Positions 21,901-33,717 of a stretch of 64,000 nt of DNA are shown here, in pieces. Origin of the DNA: Galaxea fascicularis. Its lineage: Eukaryota; Cnidaria; Anthozoa; Scleractinia; Euphylliidae. The position numbers and the translations under genes were made by a program. The stretch spans positions 8,127,685 to 8,191,684 of the forward strand of contig OX419339.1 in the NCBI GenBank assembly GCA_948470475.1. The letters are read 5' to 3'. A model generated the notes under the pieces. It saw only the letters and a program-made list of their open reading frames with translations, searched no databases and had not been told where the DNA came from. Each line of letters starts with the position of its first letter. The stretch's first letter is position 1.

Positions 21901-24900
21901 TGCGATCATATTTACCATGCAGCTTATTGTAGCTTTTGTTTATCTGTCCTTTTCCTTGTGTCACGTACAAAGCACATGGGCTGCTTTGAGCCTAAAAGGA
22001 AAGTAATTAATGTTTAAACCAGAATTAAAATATTGACTTAGTTCCCGTAACCGCTGTAAGTTGTGAGTAGAAACTTCTACGTTGGCTTTTGGCATGGCAT
22101 TATCTACAGCAAGCTAAGCATGTTTCATGCTTAACGAAAAAGAATCCCAGTCTAATTTGTTTTGAAAACCCAAAAAATAAAAGCAATGGACGAGGAATAC
22201 TTAGACTAATCCCTGATTAGCCAATTATGATCACTGTGATCAGGTCAGAATTAATAATCGGAAAAAGAGAACTTGGAAGCCCGCAATCGATATATGATGA
22301 ACGTGGTTATGGGGCGGATTTCAGTTCTAGCGATAGGCAGGGCAGCCGGATTGGAGAAGTTCTCTGCAAAAAGTAATCGCTTCGAAGTAGTTCTTCAGCC
22401 ATCTGGTGAAATAACCTGCTACTCTAAACATCAATGTCTACAAAAATCTTAAGCAAAAGAAATGATAGCATGGTATCTCTAATCAATCCAAAGTTTGCAT
22501 CATCCGAACGAAATCGCCATGCAGGAATAGCACTGTGCATTGCTTGCCTTTTTTTTTTTTTTGCTTGTTGGCCTCCTGATGAACTTTTATTCGTCTGACA
22601 TCCCAATGTTTGAAACCTCTAGCGAAGCAGTTTTCCACCCATAGCTTAAATCATAAGGAAACCTAATAAATAAGTTAGACTAGACTACACCTTCCCCTAC
22701 CAAGAGGACATTTTAGGATTCAAGAGCGTAGGCAGCAGGGGTTAGTTCCTATTCATTGTATTTCAGATTTTGTTGTGATTTTTACCACCTTAAAAACAAC
22801 AGCTGAGACCAGCCATGATATTTTCAATTCGTTTATTTCCCTTTATAGTTATCACCTTTCTCAGTTGCTTGCGAATGTTACGCTGAGATGATTTGGGTGC
22901 GACCAAAGATTATAACACGTCCGTCGTCCAGTCCAGTGTTTAAGCTGTTGTATAGGACAGTTTTTATCCAAATGAATGCTGCCGATCGACTAACCTGTGA
23001 TCACGCGTCATTTGTTTTTTCTTTTTGGGCAGGTTGCTTTTTCACGTGTTTTTCAGTAACGATATAGGACGATTCATCGCCCGCTTTGATATTTGCTTTG
23101 AGTGGGGCAAAACTTTTTTTAAGTCTAGAGTATTTTGCGTCTGTTTCTTAACCCTAAATCATGTGTTTGAAAGTATCTGACAAGGTCAATGGTACTTGCA
23201 TTATAAGCATAGTCTCTGCAACGTGTTATTCTGCCCATAAAAACGTGTTTTTCTTTTGTTGTTCGCAATGACCAGTTGATAACAGGTTGAGTACACAGAT
23301 GTATTCTTGGAAGCTCTTAATCCATTAAGTCTTATTCTATTGAGAACCAGAACCACTTGAGATGAAGTAGGATGCTTCCGAGGGTGTAAAACCTTTCACT
23401 GGCAGTTACAAGGAAGCTTTCGGCACTGTTTTCACTTGTAATCCACATGAAGTGAGCACGCCGGCCCATCTCAGATTGAGAGTGCAGTGTGACAAAAAAA
23501 TGCACCTGTAGCCCGAAGGTGAAGTACAACTTCCTCTTCGATTTCAGTGGAATCCGTTTTTACAAAGAGTAAAAACAGTGGAAACTTGCGATACCAATTT
23601 GGCAAACCAGAAGAGCGAAGTTTCTTTTCTTTTCTTCCTTTCTTTTTTTGGTCAATCCTTAGCGTGTCCATACTTCGCCAGAATAAAAGGTTCTTAAAAT
23701 GGAAACGACTGAAGAAAACAATGCAAAATAAGTTCATAGCAACGGCTACCTGTGTTTCAAAATCAAAACAAATGTAGGAATGGATGTACACATATCCCGT
23801 GACATTATCATATGATCGCCATTCCAGTCACAACAAATGTAATATCACAACACACGCCTATGCTTAATGAATTCCAAATAAGACGATTCACGGACAGATA
23901 TTTAATCCAAGAACTAGATTAATCTGATCAACTATATATACACTCTAGAAAAGGTACTTGCTTTTTCTCGACAAAATCAAATCATCGCTAACATGGCAGA
24001 CGTTGTTAAAAATTACCAGGAGCCCATCAAGGCTCCTGAAATAACCTATTTCAACACACTATCCCTCATCACGAATGCAATTATCGACTGCGCATGCGCT
24101 TGCTTAACGTTTTCTTCGAAGTCGAAATCGTCAACAATTCTGATTACATAACCGGTAGTTAGAGCAGAGTAGCCTGCGAACTAACGGCTTCTTGTTTGAT
24201 TCGCTGGCCACCTGCCTGCAGGCTAGGAGCAGTTACTGTAATTCATGATTTTTATTAACACAGGATAGCCTGGGTTTAGACTGTTGTGTCCCAAATCATA
24301 AAACGGGAATTATTGAAACAGGTTCGGAACCTTACGGGATAAGACTTGTTTTGCCATCCACTGTTTTGCGTGTGAACGCGCAAATTGCGAACAGATCTTC
24401 AAACAGCAAACACTTTGATGCCTTAATCATTTTTCGTATATCTGTCTGGATTTGGAGCACCAAAGGATAAATTAATTACACTCTAAATACACTTTCCGAA
24501 TAGGTGCTAGGCGTCCTGATGCGATGGCATCCGCAGCCACACCTTCTCTGCTCTTGTTGTTGTGCTAGCCTTATGTTTGTATTATCTAGTGGTTTCTGCC
24601 CTTTGTATGAGCACAGGTATCCAATAGTGTGTCCAGCGCTACATCTCCTGTAACAGGAGTGATGCATAACATTCTTGTCAGGATAAGGCTAGAACCACCG
24701 TGCCTCACGGCTGAAAGATCTTAACAATGTGGGCTACAATTGTTCACACTGACTTGGATTCTGCAGTTGTAAACAGTAACCAAGTCGGTGTCAAAAACAA
24801 ATACATTAGTTAGCATGTCATCACTTCACTACAACTACTCAATATTTAGATGATCAGCCGTAGTATACCCCCCCCCCCCCCGGGGGATGATCATAATTTA

Positions 24901-26095
24901 TCCTAGCCACTGATTGGTAAAAGTATTTGAAGGGTACTTCAATAATTACGCCTCCTAAGAGCTTGTAAGCCTCCCGAAGTATGTTTTCCTGTCCGAGTGC
25001 GGAAGTGCGGAAGTGCGGAAGCTCGCTGTAGCTTCACGGCAGTAGGGGCACAGTCAACATAAAAGAAGGGTTTCTTCCCACCAAAATTACTCCATCCTTG
25101 GAGAGCTAGTTACGAAAGTTACCCTCGCCTGAGCCGGAAATGTCAAAACTGGCGGTCCCACCAAGAAAGGCAATGAGATCCTCCGCAATTTTTCTCGCCA
25201 AATGTTTTCACACCCAGGTTTTGATGGACTTTTCCGGATGAGCACTTAGTATCTACCTCTTCGTCAAGTTACTTAAGTCAGAAGTTCAAAGCATTCGTTG
25301 TCCCCTTCTTCTGCATTCCTCTTTTTTCTTTCAACTGGATTAGCCCGAGGTTTACGTGTTTATAAACCGGCATCGGAAGAAACAAAAAACATGACGTTAC
25401 GTACCCACTCGAAGCGGAGAATCTCTTGGAAACCGAAACACCGCAACAATGCAAAACACGATATTTTTTATTTGTCCCGTGATGTCAACTCGTGAAAATC
25501 TTCAAACAAGTTTAAACTGACAATACATAGTAGTTACTTACCGATGATTACTGAGGGGGCTAAATTATAAGTTCGTTAACAAGAAATAGCCGATACAAGC
25601 CGTAGAAATAAAAGCATTCAGTTTCAAAATGGTGTTTCTTGTCTGTTTTAGTCAGGAAAAAATAAAGCAATTAATTATGCTGTGTACAGGTGTATCATTT
25701 ACGCAAAAAGCAATATGATTTCTTGTGCGTTCAACAAACAAACGCCTACTGATCAATTTGAACGTGATTTCTAGAACCTGCCAGTTTCCCACTGTGATAT
25801 CACGACAAAAAGATATAAGTTTTCAATTTTTTTTTTTCACCCAAAGACTATATCCACGGCTACAACATGCCCCAGTACGGGAAATAGTACATTATGGAGA
25901 TTTCATATATAGATACGCCTCGACAAGCAATTTGATGTCAGTCAGTATTGTTGTATTTGAGACTGTCGAACCAATCACCAGCGATATTGCTCCTTTTGAA
26001 AGCCCATATCTTGACGTTGCTGTCACTTGCTTAAAATAATGCTTACTGATACTGGCCCCCCATAGCTTTAAAAGCAATCGAATTATTTCCTTGCA
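18943..26095. other. Intergenic spacer between family members 1 and 2
   Basis: I see no convincing gene. Poly-C runs occur at about 20865-20876 and 24868-24881, and a short inverted repeat (GTAGCCTGC ... GCAGGCTA) at about 24176-24230. A GCGGAAGTGCGGAAGTGCGG triplication lies near 25000. Open frames here are short and unsupported. Confidence 0.4.
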
Positions 26096-26101
26096 TCAGT
26101 T
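26096..26101 (+). promoter_or_regulatory. Initiator-like TCAGTT, second family member
   Basis: CATCAGTT sits 66 bases before the ATG, against 63 bases in the 18-kb copy. In both it is followed by AGC(A/G)TTTGAA. Equal spacing between paralogues whose flanks otherwise differ suggests a conserved start site. Confidence 0.35.
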
Positions 26102-26161
26102 TCTTAAGAGCGTTTGAACGAGAAGGAGCTTGATTTGAGAGTGACAAAAACCGTTAAAATC

Positions 26162-26596
26162 ATGCGCCAACGAGTGACAAAACACGAAGACTCGCCGTCA
26201 TATTTTCTTCAAGACGAAAGACCAGTAACAATGACGGAACTCAGTGTGGCCAAAGTTTATGACTTTGACTTCAAATATGGCCAGAAAACTGCCTGGGAGT
26301 TCAACGAGGATCTAGCCGCCATCGATCGTAGTATGATGCAAAGCCCCAAACGAAATCGACACCGCTTCAAAAAGCGGAGGAAATATCCCAAATTTCGCTT
26401 TGTTCCTAGTCTAGAGGACATTCAAGAGAATGAACTGTTCGAGACACAACTGGAACACGTTAAGTTCAGGCTTGACAAAGATTTAGCCGCCATTCATGAA
26501 GAGCGAGCTTTGGGCTGTCAGGGGGCACCGCCAATGGAAGACGGTCGACGATACCGCTATAAAAGACGTTCAAGGAATTTCAACGGAGGGGCGTAA
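26162..26596 (+). CDS. Uncharacterised small basic protein, tandem family member 2
   Basis: An intronless frame of 144 residues starts at the first ATG. Like the 18-kb copy it has RPVTM, KVYDFDFKYGQK, DLAAIDRSMMQSPK, a basic patch with KKRRKYPKFRFVPSLEDI, ENELFET and KDLAAIHEERAL. It ends with GRRYRYKRRSR and a short NFNGGA tail. The region between ENELFET and the second DLAAI, and the N-terminal 20 residues, are free to vary, while the two modules are nearly identical. That is the pattern of selection on protein sequence after duplication. There is no signal peptide. Function is unknown; nuclear location is plausible from the basic clusters. AATAAA follows at 26840. Confidence 0.8.
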   Translation: MRQRVTKHEDSPSYFLQDERPVTMTELSVAKVYDFDFKYGQKTAWEFNEDLAAIDRSMMQSPKRNRHRFKKRRKYPKFRFVPSLEDIQENELFETQLEHVKFRLDKDLAAIHEERALGCQGAPPMEDGRRYRYKRRSRNFNGGA

Positions 26597-26839
26597 TCGA
26601 AGCGAGGAAGATGCCCTTAACGGCTGTACACACCAATCTACGGATTTAAAACGCATGTTCTCCCCTCCGAACAACAGGAGCGTCATTTCAGCATTCACTG
26701 GGGATAGAGATGATGTGGCAGTTTATAGCCAACAAAGACTCTGAAAATCATGTACTGAAAATAGCTATAAACTTTGTTGAGAAAGACAGAAAGGAAACAT
26801 TCTTAGGATTGTAGAACAACACCAAGAGAGATGGCGTGG

Positions 26840-26845
26840 AATAAA
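26840..26845 (+). terminator. Poly(A) signal
   Basis: AATAAA lies about 245 bases after the stop of the 26-kb gene. Confidence 0.45.
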
Positions 26846-29800
26846 TGAAACTTGTGTCTTTCCATAAGTGATTTTACGATGTTTGTACTGATGTATAAAT
26901 GTTCATATATATGAGTAGCGGCGACCACTTTGAAACACTTCAATGTCGATAGCTAAGATCAGCCTCAGTATTTCACCACAGTTGTAAAGTATCTTGAGAG
27001 CTTTATAGTTTGACCTATAGTTATTCCGCAATGAAGACGTTTTTCGGTATCTACTCGATTGAGCTGACCGTCAATGTACAAAGCAAAGTTGAGGTTATAC
27101 CTGAGTAAATATACCAAAGTGACAAAAGCATTACATTTCAGTTATTTATTATCGCCACTCCCATATGCACTCATTGTCACTTTGACAGTTGATTGCGGCA
27201 ACTTTCAAGCTTTTGGCCCTGGTGTGTGCTTCACTTGTGGCCATACGGAATGCCGGCTTGGAATTCACCGAAAACACCGCAAGAATTTTGTTTTCCAGCC
27301 GTTTCGTCTACTGAACACATTTTTTGCGACTGCAAAAATTTATGAAGCACGTGACGTTCACTAACAAAGATACCAGGAGGCCAGACAAGACGAACGGAAA
27401 CGCTATCTTGATTTACCGACCAAACTGCCTTTGTTTTATAGTCCCTAACGATGCTGTCATATACCCCCAAATACGGTAAATTCTCTTCCTCATAACTGAA
27501 AAGCAGTGATCAACAGCCAAACCCAAGATATTGCTGTCTAAGTATATTCTGGGCGTTGTAATTTTTTCATGCCTCATTGAAAAACGATGCGTTGTGATAT
27601 TGCCTCACCATTTATCAAGTGAATACTCAAATGGCATTTTCTATAATTTACTTCAAGTAAGGTTGGTTCTTAGTAAATTAGTTTGGGTGCTTATGCACGA
27701 GAAACAGTCAGACATAACGTTAGAACAATCCTTAGTAAGGTATAAATACAACTGAAAATGAAACTGTCACGAGATATGCACACCCCACTTCACTTTTTCC
27801 TTGTCGGATCGTTGTGGTTAAATTCAAAGGACTAAAATATTCTGGAATTTGTTGAAGGTTACGTTTTTCCATTTTAGGTGTGTGCTACCGCCGTTTTCAC
27901 TTGATTTTGGATGAACTGTTTCCTTCCTTCTATAAATTCCAAAGTTCAAGGAACGTCACACGACTTGCATGCCCAAGTTTACTCCTTCCCTTTATCGAGC
28001 GCGGGTTTTTGTTGTGTCCACATACCTTAAATGTTTTCGCAATGTTGCCGAGAGTTTCCACCTCAGCCATTTTATATCCTTTTCTTTTAAACCAGTTTCG
28101 GCTCATCTCAATCCCGATTTTATAGAAAACTCGATCGAACAATGTTTAGCAGCAAGCTCTTCGGAGTGCGGAGGAAATTGCGACCATGTGAACACAAATC
28201 TTCTCTAGTGCCGTGTATATTTTTTTCCAGGTTTTTGCCAGAGAAAATCTAAAGTATTTTTCCTGAGTAAGACTTTTTGACTTTTTCAAGCCATTGTTTT
28301 GACGAATATTGAAACTTTTTTATTTATCTCGTGATTTTGCCCTTGTAAGAAGCTTAGTAAGGTTTAAACTAACCAGGGGGTGTGTCATAACAAGTCTTAA
28401 CTTAATATCCAATCCAACACAGACATGTGTCAAGTGTGCTACTGTTTCTCCGCCACCTGTCCATTAATTCTTTTACTCCGAACTGATGGTAACTGCTAAA
28501 AATGTTCTCCGAACTTCTGAATAATTTGAATATCTTACCAAATCCAAGCTAGGGCAGAAAATCAGTCAAAAAGGTTGTTAAAAATGATACGAATTCGCTC
28601 AGCATATCTGATATTGGCTATGCATATCTGCCGTAGCAAGCACACCGACGGGTACCAAGAGTCACGGTGTAAACTTACACCCAACTCGTTAGATGATCGA
28701 ACCATACTTAAATCATGCCTTTTTATATTTCCAGCATGTCTGAGTTTGCGGACCTGTCTAAAAAACTGTCTTCGTTAGGTTGCGTAGGTCTTATAATTCT
28801 TTCATCTCATTTCACCGAAAGCGGAAATCGGTTCACTAAACGGTCGGTAGCTAATATTTTAATGTTGTTTTTGTAGTTAGTTTAACTCTTGAAGTATTTC
28901 TTATCATTTGCAATTTCGTTTTTCTTGTAGTTTTGAACGTTGAACCATTTTTTTTTTATTAGTAATTCCTTTACGTTTTCAAGTTACATCTGTCAGTTAG
29001 AAACCCAAGCGAGGTGGGTGCCATGCAAGCGTGATTCAAACCAAACGACAAATGACAGTTAACGGAGCGAGTGTGAATCAGGTATTCAACCACCAAACCG
29101 CCAAAACGCTTCCTTTCTCTCCCTCTTTATAACCATAATTATAGAACTAGAGACCAAACAAACAAATTCTAGTTAGATTTTTACCACCAAAATTTGAATT
29201 CGTATCTTACAGACGGCATTTCTTTCTCCAACACACTTTTGTATTCGGTTTATTAACTAATTAATTTACCGTTGAAAGTAGATTTTCGTTGCTTCTTTAG
29301 AAATCACCAATACTTAACATCCTTGAAACAAATCCGCTTAGTTCTTGATATTTGCCTTTACAACGGTTCTCTTTACAAAAATGCTACATTCACGCATTAC
29401 AGTTTTTCGTCTTCTATTCGATGCTATCATATGAAAAATAAATTGTTTTAATGTTGCTCAACAAATTCAAGCGCAATCAAGACGTTTTGAACAGATTCAT
29501 CAATTAAAGCAAGAAATGAAAATCCACTTGTATAGTTAGCCTTACTGACATAACATAGGCCACTAATATCCTTCACACTTCCTTTATGTATCTCGCAGAT
29601 AAATTAATACTCAAGTCACATTTTTCTTCTCTGAACATCGCTAGAATCCTTGTTAGAACCCTACCCGAATGCTGACTTTAAATTGCACTTCTTTGTGACC
29701 TGACCTACTCCCCACTGAACCATCAAATAATGGAAATTCTACGTTTCGTTTCTTATAATTAGTCATAGCAGCCTCAAATTTGAGCAGCAAAGCAGTGAAA

Positions 29801-31494
29801 GTTGTTGTATAGTAGTCAAGGACTCTTCATCATTGTCAGTGTTTGCAAGGGTCGGAACGAACTTTCGAGCGATTGCGCGTGTAAATACCCCGCTCACACA
29901 CTTCGTAATTGCATTCCGCAGCCTAAGTCACGTTTTTGGCCTCTGCAATACTCCTCTGAAACGTTGTTAACGCTTTATCTTTTTGGAGAAGACTCTTGTA
30001 GTTCTATACTTGAGTACTGTATGATATATGTTATAATTCTACTTGAATACTGTATGATATTAATGCTTTCAGTCTTAGCACTCAGGTTAACATGTTCTAG
30101 CTGTTCTTCGCGGTTTTCTTGCACCAGTTACTCCGCTCTGGTAATATACGCAAAATCCAAGTCTTGGAGATCGCTAATTTTTCATGTGGCTCAAAATCTC
30201 CACGACGTTTAAGACTTCACTAGTGGACTTCACTTTTGGGTTGTCATGTACTTGCATGTGTAACTTCATTCCGATTTCGTTGTTTTTATGTGAGTATCTT
30301 CGATCACGTAATATCAGCTGATATTAACACCCTTGGGGCCGAAAGCATTTGAATTCTTTATTTACCACATTGAAAAGAACCCGCCCTTGACTTGACTACC
30401 GCTTCAAGACCGATATTTGCTCTCAGACAGACTACGGTTAAAATCTCTGAGCGTCCAGTCGTCACGGGAAAAGCCTGACAACAAAAATGATCTTAGATTC
30501 CAGCTTCATAACGCATCACTTTCTCGGCACATTGTCAGAAAATCTTAACACTGTAGTTTGTTTCGTACAATCCCGCTATGCTAACTAAGATATACTGATT
30601 TAATTTGTTGACTATGTTATACCTGATTAGTTTTAATTTTATTTTGACTAAGCCGGAATAATATAAGTTTTTGAAAGAGGTATTGCGCTGCGGTTAAAAA
30701 CCAATCAACAAAGAAGTATGTTGGCTATTAACTGCACGCACAGTGAATTCCGCACAGTAGCTTCTATTGGATCCTCAATCAAAAATGACCAGAAACCTCA
30801 ACAATTCAGAACAGTCCATAGCCAAAGCCTCATTCAGGGTGCGAGTTGTAATCCTGGATGACGGTGGATCCGGTATATGCTACATGTACGCTGTACCTCG
30901 GTTTACGATCAGGAAACTATATACGTACCTGAATCAATAGTAAACAAATTTATATAAACCGTGATATTTAGTTTCAATTGATTTTCAGTATTTATTGCCA
31001 ATCTAGAACTTGACAGTCTCCTCTCTTTTTTTTTTTCAATAAGGAGAGGAGACTTGAGTGTTGCCTTATATTGTTAAATTTTGAGAATGAGACTGAAGCT
31101 ATGACCTTGCCCTAGCCAAAACAACGTGGATGGGCTGTACGTGCAGAAATCATAAAATGAATAACAGAATTATCTGATGAAACATATATTGTGTTCGGCT
31201 CCGTATAAAAGCCTTATTTATCTACAAAACCACTAGGTATTTGGCATTAACTCATTAAGATTCCCAGAGGCACGTTTTTTGGCCAACTTTGAAAATTACC
31301 GTACACGTCTCATACCGATCTAAAAGACATGAACACTTATGATAAAGTTGATAATGGTGTGTTGCGCCAGGATTCCACACAATGTAGTCTGAATAAAACG
31401 TGGCGTGTTTTCTAATACACACTTGAGTGTCATCCGTCCCCTCCGTAAAACACTACAAGACCCAGCCCTATTTATCGCCATGCTATTATTGGCT
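26846..31494. other. Intergenic spacer, no gene recognised
   Basis: AT-rich DNA with only short or start-less open frames, such as 29802-30212, which shows no domain and carries an internal near-repeat (TACTGTATGATAT at 30015 and 30048). I see no further family member here. Confidence 0.4.
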
Positions 31495-31610
31495 TACAGT
31501 CAACTCTCTTGTAAGTGACCACCCTTACTGCATGATAACGTGGTCGCTTACGGGAGGTGGTCGCTTACGAGAAGTGTTCACTATGAACTACTATGGGAGA
31601 GCTGACTGTA
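31495..31610. mobile_element. Short MITE, GTCGCTTAC repeat family
   Basis: The ends TACAGTCAACTCTC and GAGAGCTGACTGTA are inverted copies with one mismatch. The interior repeats TGGTCGCTTACG twice, with an inverted partner (GTAAGTGACCACC) near the left end. It is 116 bases, non-coding, and the flanks suggest a TA target. Confidence 0.65.
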
Positions 31611-32039
31611 TTTCGCTAAGCGTTGATCCTTATATTTCGAGAAACCTTTGTCAAGATATACAGGGGTTCCAGCTTGAGTTTGTGCGTCATCTCCCTGTGT
31701 GATGTAATTTGAGAGAAGATGAAAGCTGTTAGTTTCCTTTTTTCAGTAGTATCACATGCAGTTCGGTATAGATTAGTTTGCCATACACGAAGTTAATTAC
31801 TGTTATGTGAGTGCAGTTGGGTAACGTAGATATGTGAGAGATGATGTCGTTCTTGGCCCAATGTATCAGAGCAGTGCGGCCGGTATTTAAGAAACATACT
31901 TCAAGGCTCGGCCTCCAGCCGTGGGTGTCTCGATGCGCCCGCGATTCTTCCCACCTTACTACTGCACGCGCATGGGTTTGACTATTGTTAATTAATAGCG
32001 GGTTGCGGGAAGTTTATAATTTTTCAAAGCGTGCCAAAG

Positions 32040-32381
32040 ATGGCGTGGTGGAACACGGACGAAGCAAGGTTTCTTCGCAAGTTTGAAAATGGTTTCTCCT
32101 TCGCCCTTATGAGGTTTGGACTTGATAATGAGAAACAGAGTCTGGCTATGAAGGAGCGAGCTGTTATTCTATCATTGGATCGCTGTCCTCTTCTTTTCTT
32201 AAAGAAAGATCAAGTGAACTCTCCGCAGAGCAAGGATGTAAAGACCGCTCATGATCTTGGCGAAAGACAAGAGGATGCAACAGTGAAGGATGGTGTTGAA
32301 AAAGGCGGGCGTTCGAACATCAACTCGTGCACGGTTCACCCAGGGTTCGCCCGCGAAACTCTCCTTTCTACGAGTCGTTGA
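32040..32381 (+). CDS. Divergent or decaying family member 3
   Basis: The frame of 113 residues starts at ATG in good context (AAGATGG). Its first 45 residues line up with the 35-kb and 44-kb proteins: PKMAWW against RPLPMACW and RPTAMTNW. Then 32 residues (31 in the relatives) separate the shared Met from QSLAMK, which matches RSLYEK and QSMYEK. The C-terminal DLAxxHxERAL and GRRxRxKR module is not recognisable in this frame, although TVH is present near the expected place. It may be a degenerate gene with a lost C-terminus, or a short functional variant. AATAAA at 32856 fits a transcript. Confidence 0.5.
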   Translation: MAWWNTDEARFLRKFENGFSFALMRFGLDNEKQSLAMKERAVILSLDRCPLLFLKKDQVNSPQSKDVKTAHDLGERQEDATVKDGVEKGGRSNINSCTVHPGFARETLLSTSR

Positions 32382-32855
32382 CAAAATCTACCTTTGACTT
32401 GCTATCGAAGAAGCGTTCTGTCTTTCTCACTGGAGATTTTCGGTAAGAGAGACGGCATTTTTGTTCTTGGTTACGAAGAGTTAATGAACTGAGACTCGTC
32501 CGACATGTTCCGTATCCGTGCGCTAACAGCGATGGCAACGAAGGAAACGCGCTATCAGAGATGGACAAGGAAGTGCTTATTTCTGCTGTTCCCAATGGCA
32601 GAAATGTTGTGTATGCCGTGCAACCGGGTAACTGGGCTTGGAGAGACCCACGACTGAGCTACTTTCCAATCCCTTATCAACTAGTTGAGAGAAAAACGGC
32701 AATTCTGTGACAGAGTGATTATTTACCGTCCACGAAGTAAAGTTACGTCGTTGCATTTTAAAAGTGGAACTTGCTAGACAATATATAGACATGACAGAGA
32801 CCCCAGTCGCAACCTCACGTAAAAGGTTGCTAGAAATGCACGAATGGACGAACAA

Positions 32856-32861
32856 AATAAA
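32856..32861 (+). terminator. Possible poly(A) signal
   Basis: AATAAA lies about 475 bases after the stop of the 32-kb frame. Confidence 0.3.
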
Positions 32862-33569
32862 GATGGAATGTTAACGTCTGTCTCCTAAAAAAAACGGGTG
32901 TATTCGTGTCCTTAGTACAATTGCATATGGCATACATGGGGATTGATTGCAAAGTGAAGGCAGTTTTTAATTCACTACCAAACTTAGAGAGAACAAACTT
33001 AGAGAGGTATTACAAGAAAGTGGGAGAGTAGTTTGGAGTAGCTAGAGGAATGAGGTGTAGGATTGTACTTATTTTATCAGTTGCAATGTTATGCTACAAC
33101 AATGTATGCAGTTCAGGCTAATTATAGTTATTTAACCACCTTATAATAACATAAATATTTTTGCTTTTACTCCTTATGTGTAACCATTTAATATGAACTG
33201 AAACTTAACTGTAACTTCAGTCTTATTTTGAAATCACTTAGTAACTGTAACTTCTAAGCGTACCGACCTAGATTAGCCTTTGCTACCCGCCGGTTTGCTT
33301 AAATTTGTATGTAAATTGTTTTTCCTTTGTTTGCAAAAAATGTAACATATTGATTGAAAGCATAGTTAATATATGTGGATGGTTATGAAACTCAACAAGT
33401 TTCTTTGTTTCATGTTTTTGTTCGCTTAGGCCTTGACCGTGCACAAAACTCGACAAAAACACACTTTTTTCGACAGGATAACCAATCAAAAGTTTCGACT
33501 AATTTATTCGGAACTAACTTGCGAACCAAAGACAAAAGATTGTGCACTGTCACGGTCGATTCAACATCT

Positions 33570-33717
33570 ATAGGTGGTTTTCACGTTACGTCATCGCCGC
33601 CATGCTGGTGGATGGTAAACAATAGATCTCTTATTAGCTCGTTTTGTTCGTCCACCAGCATTTGTACATTTCACCATTGTTATCTGTGTCTCTAGAGACT
33701 GGCTGCAAACCACCTAT
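33570..33717. mobile_element. MITE, ATAGGTGGTTT family, copy 1
   Basis: Ends CTATAGGTGGTTT and AAACCACCTAT are inverted. The interior has CACGTTACGTCATCGCCGCCATG and TTTCACCATTGTT blocks. These also occur, in opposite orientation, in the copy at 40957-41073. Confidence 0.65.

Noticed and set aside
20865..24881. Poly-C runs as regulatory features
   Set aside because: Simple homopolymers with no partner motifs; likely slippage and assembly-sensitive.
31427..31702. 91-codon frame as a gene
   Set aside because: It overlaps the GTCGCTTAC MITE, which explains much of the open stretch.
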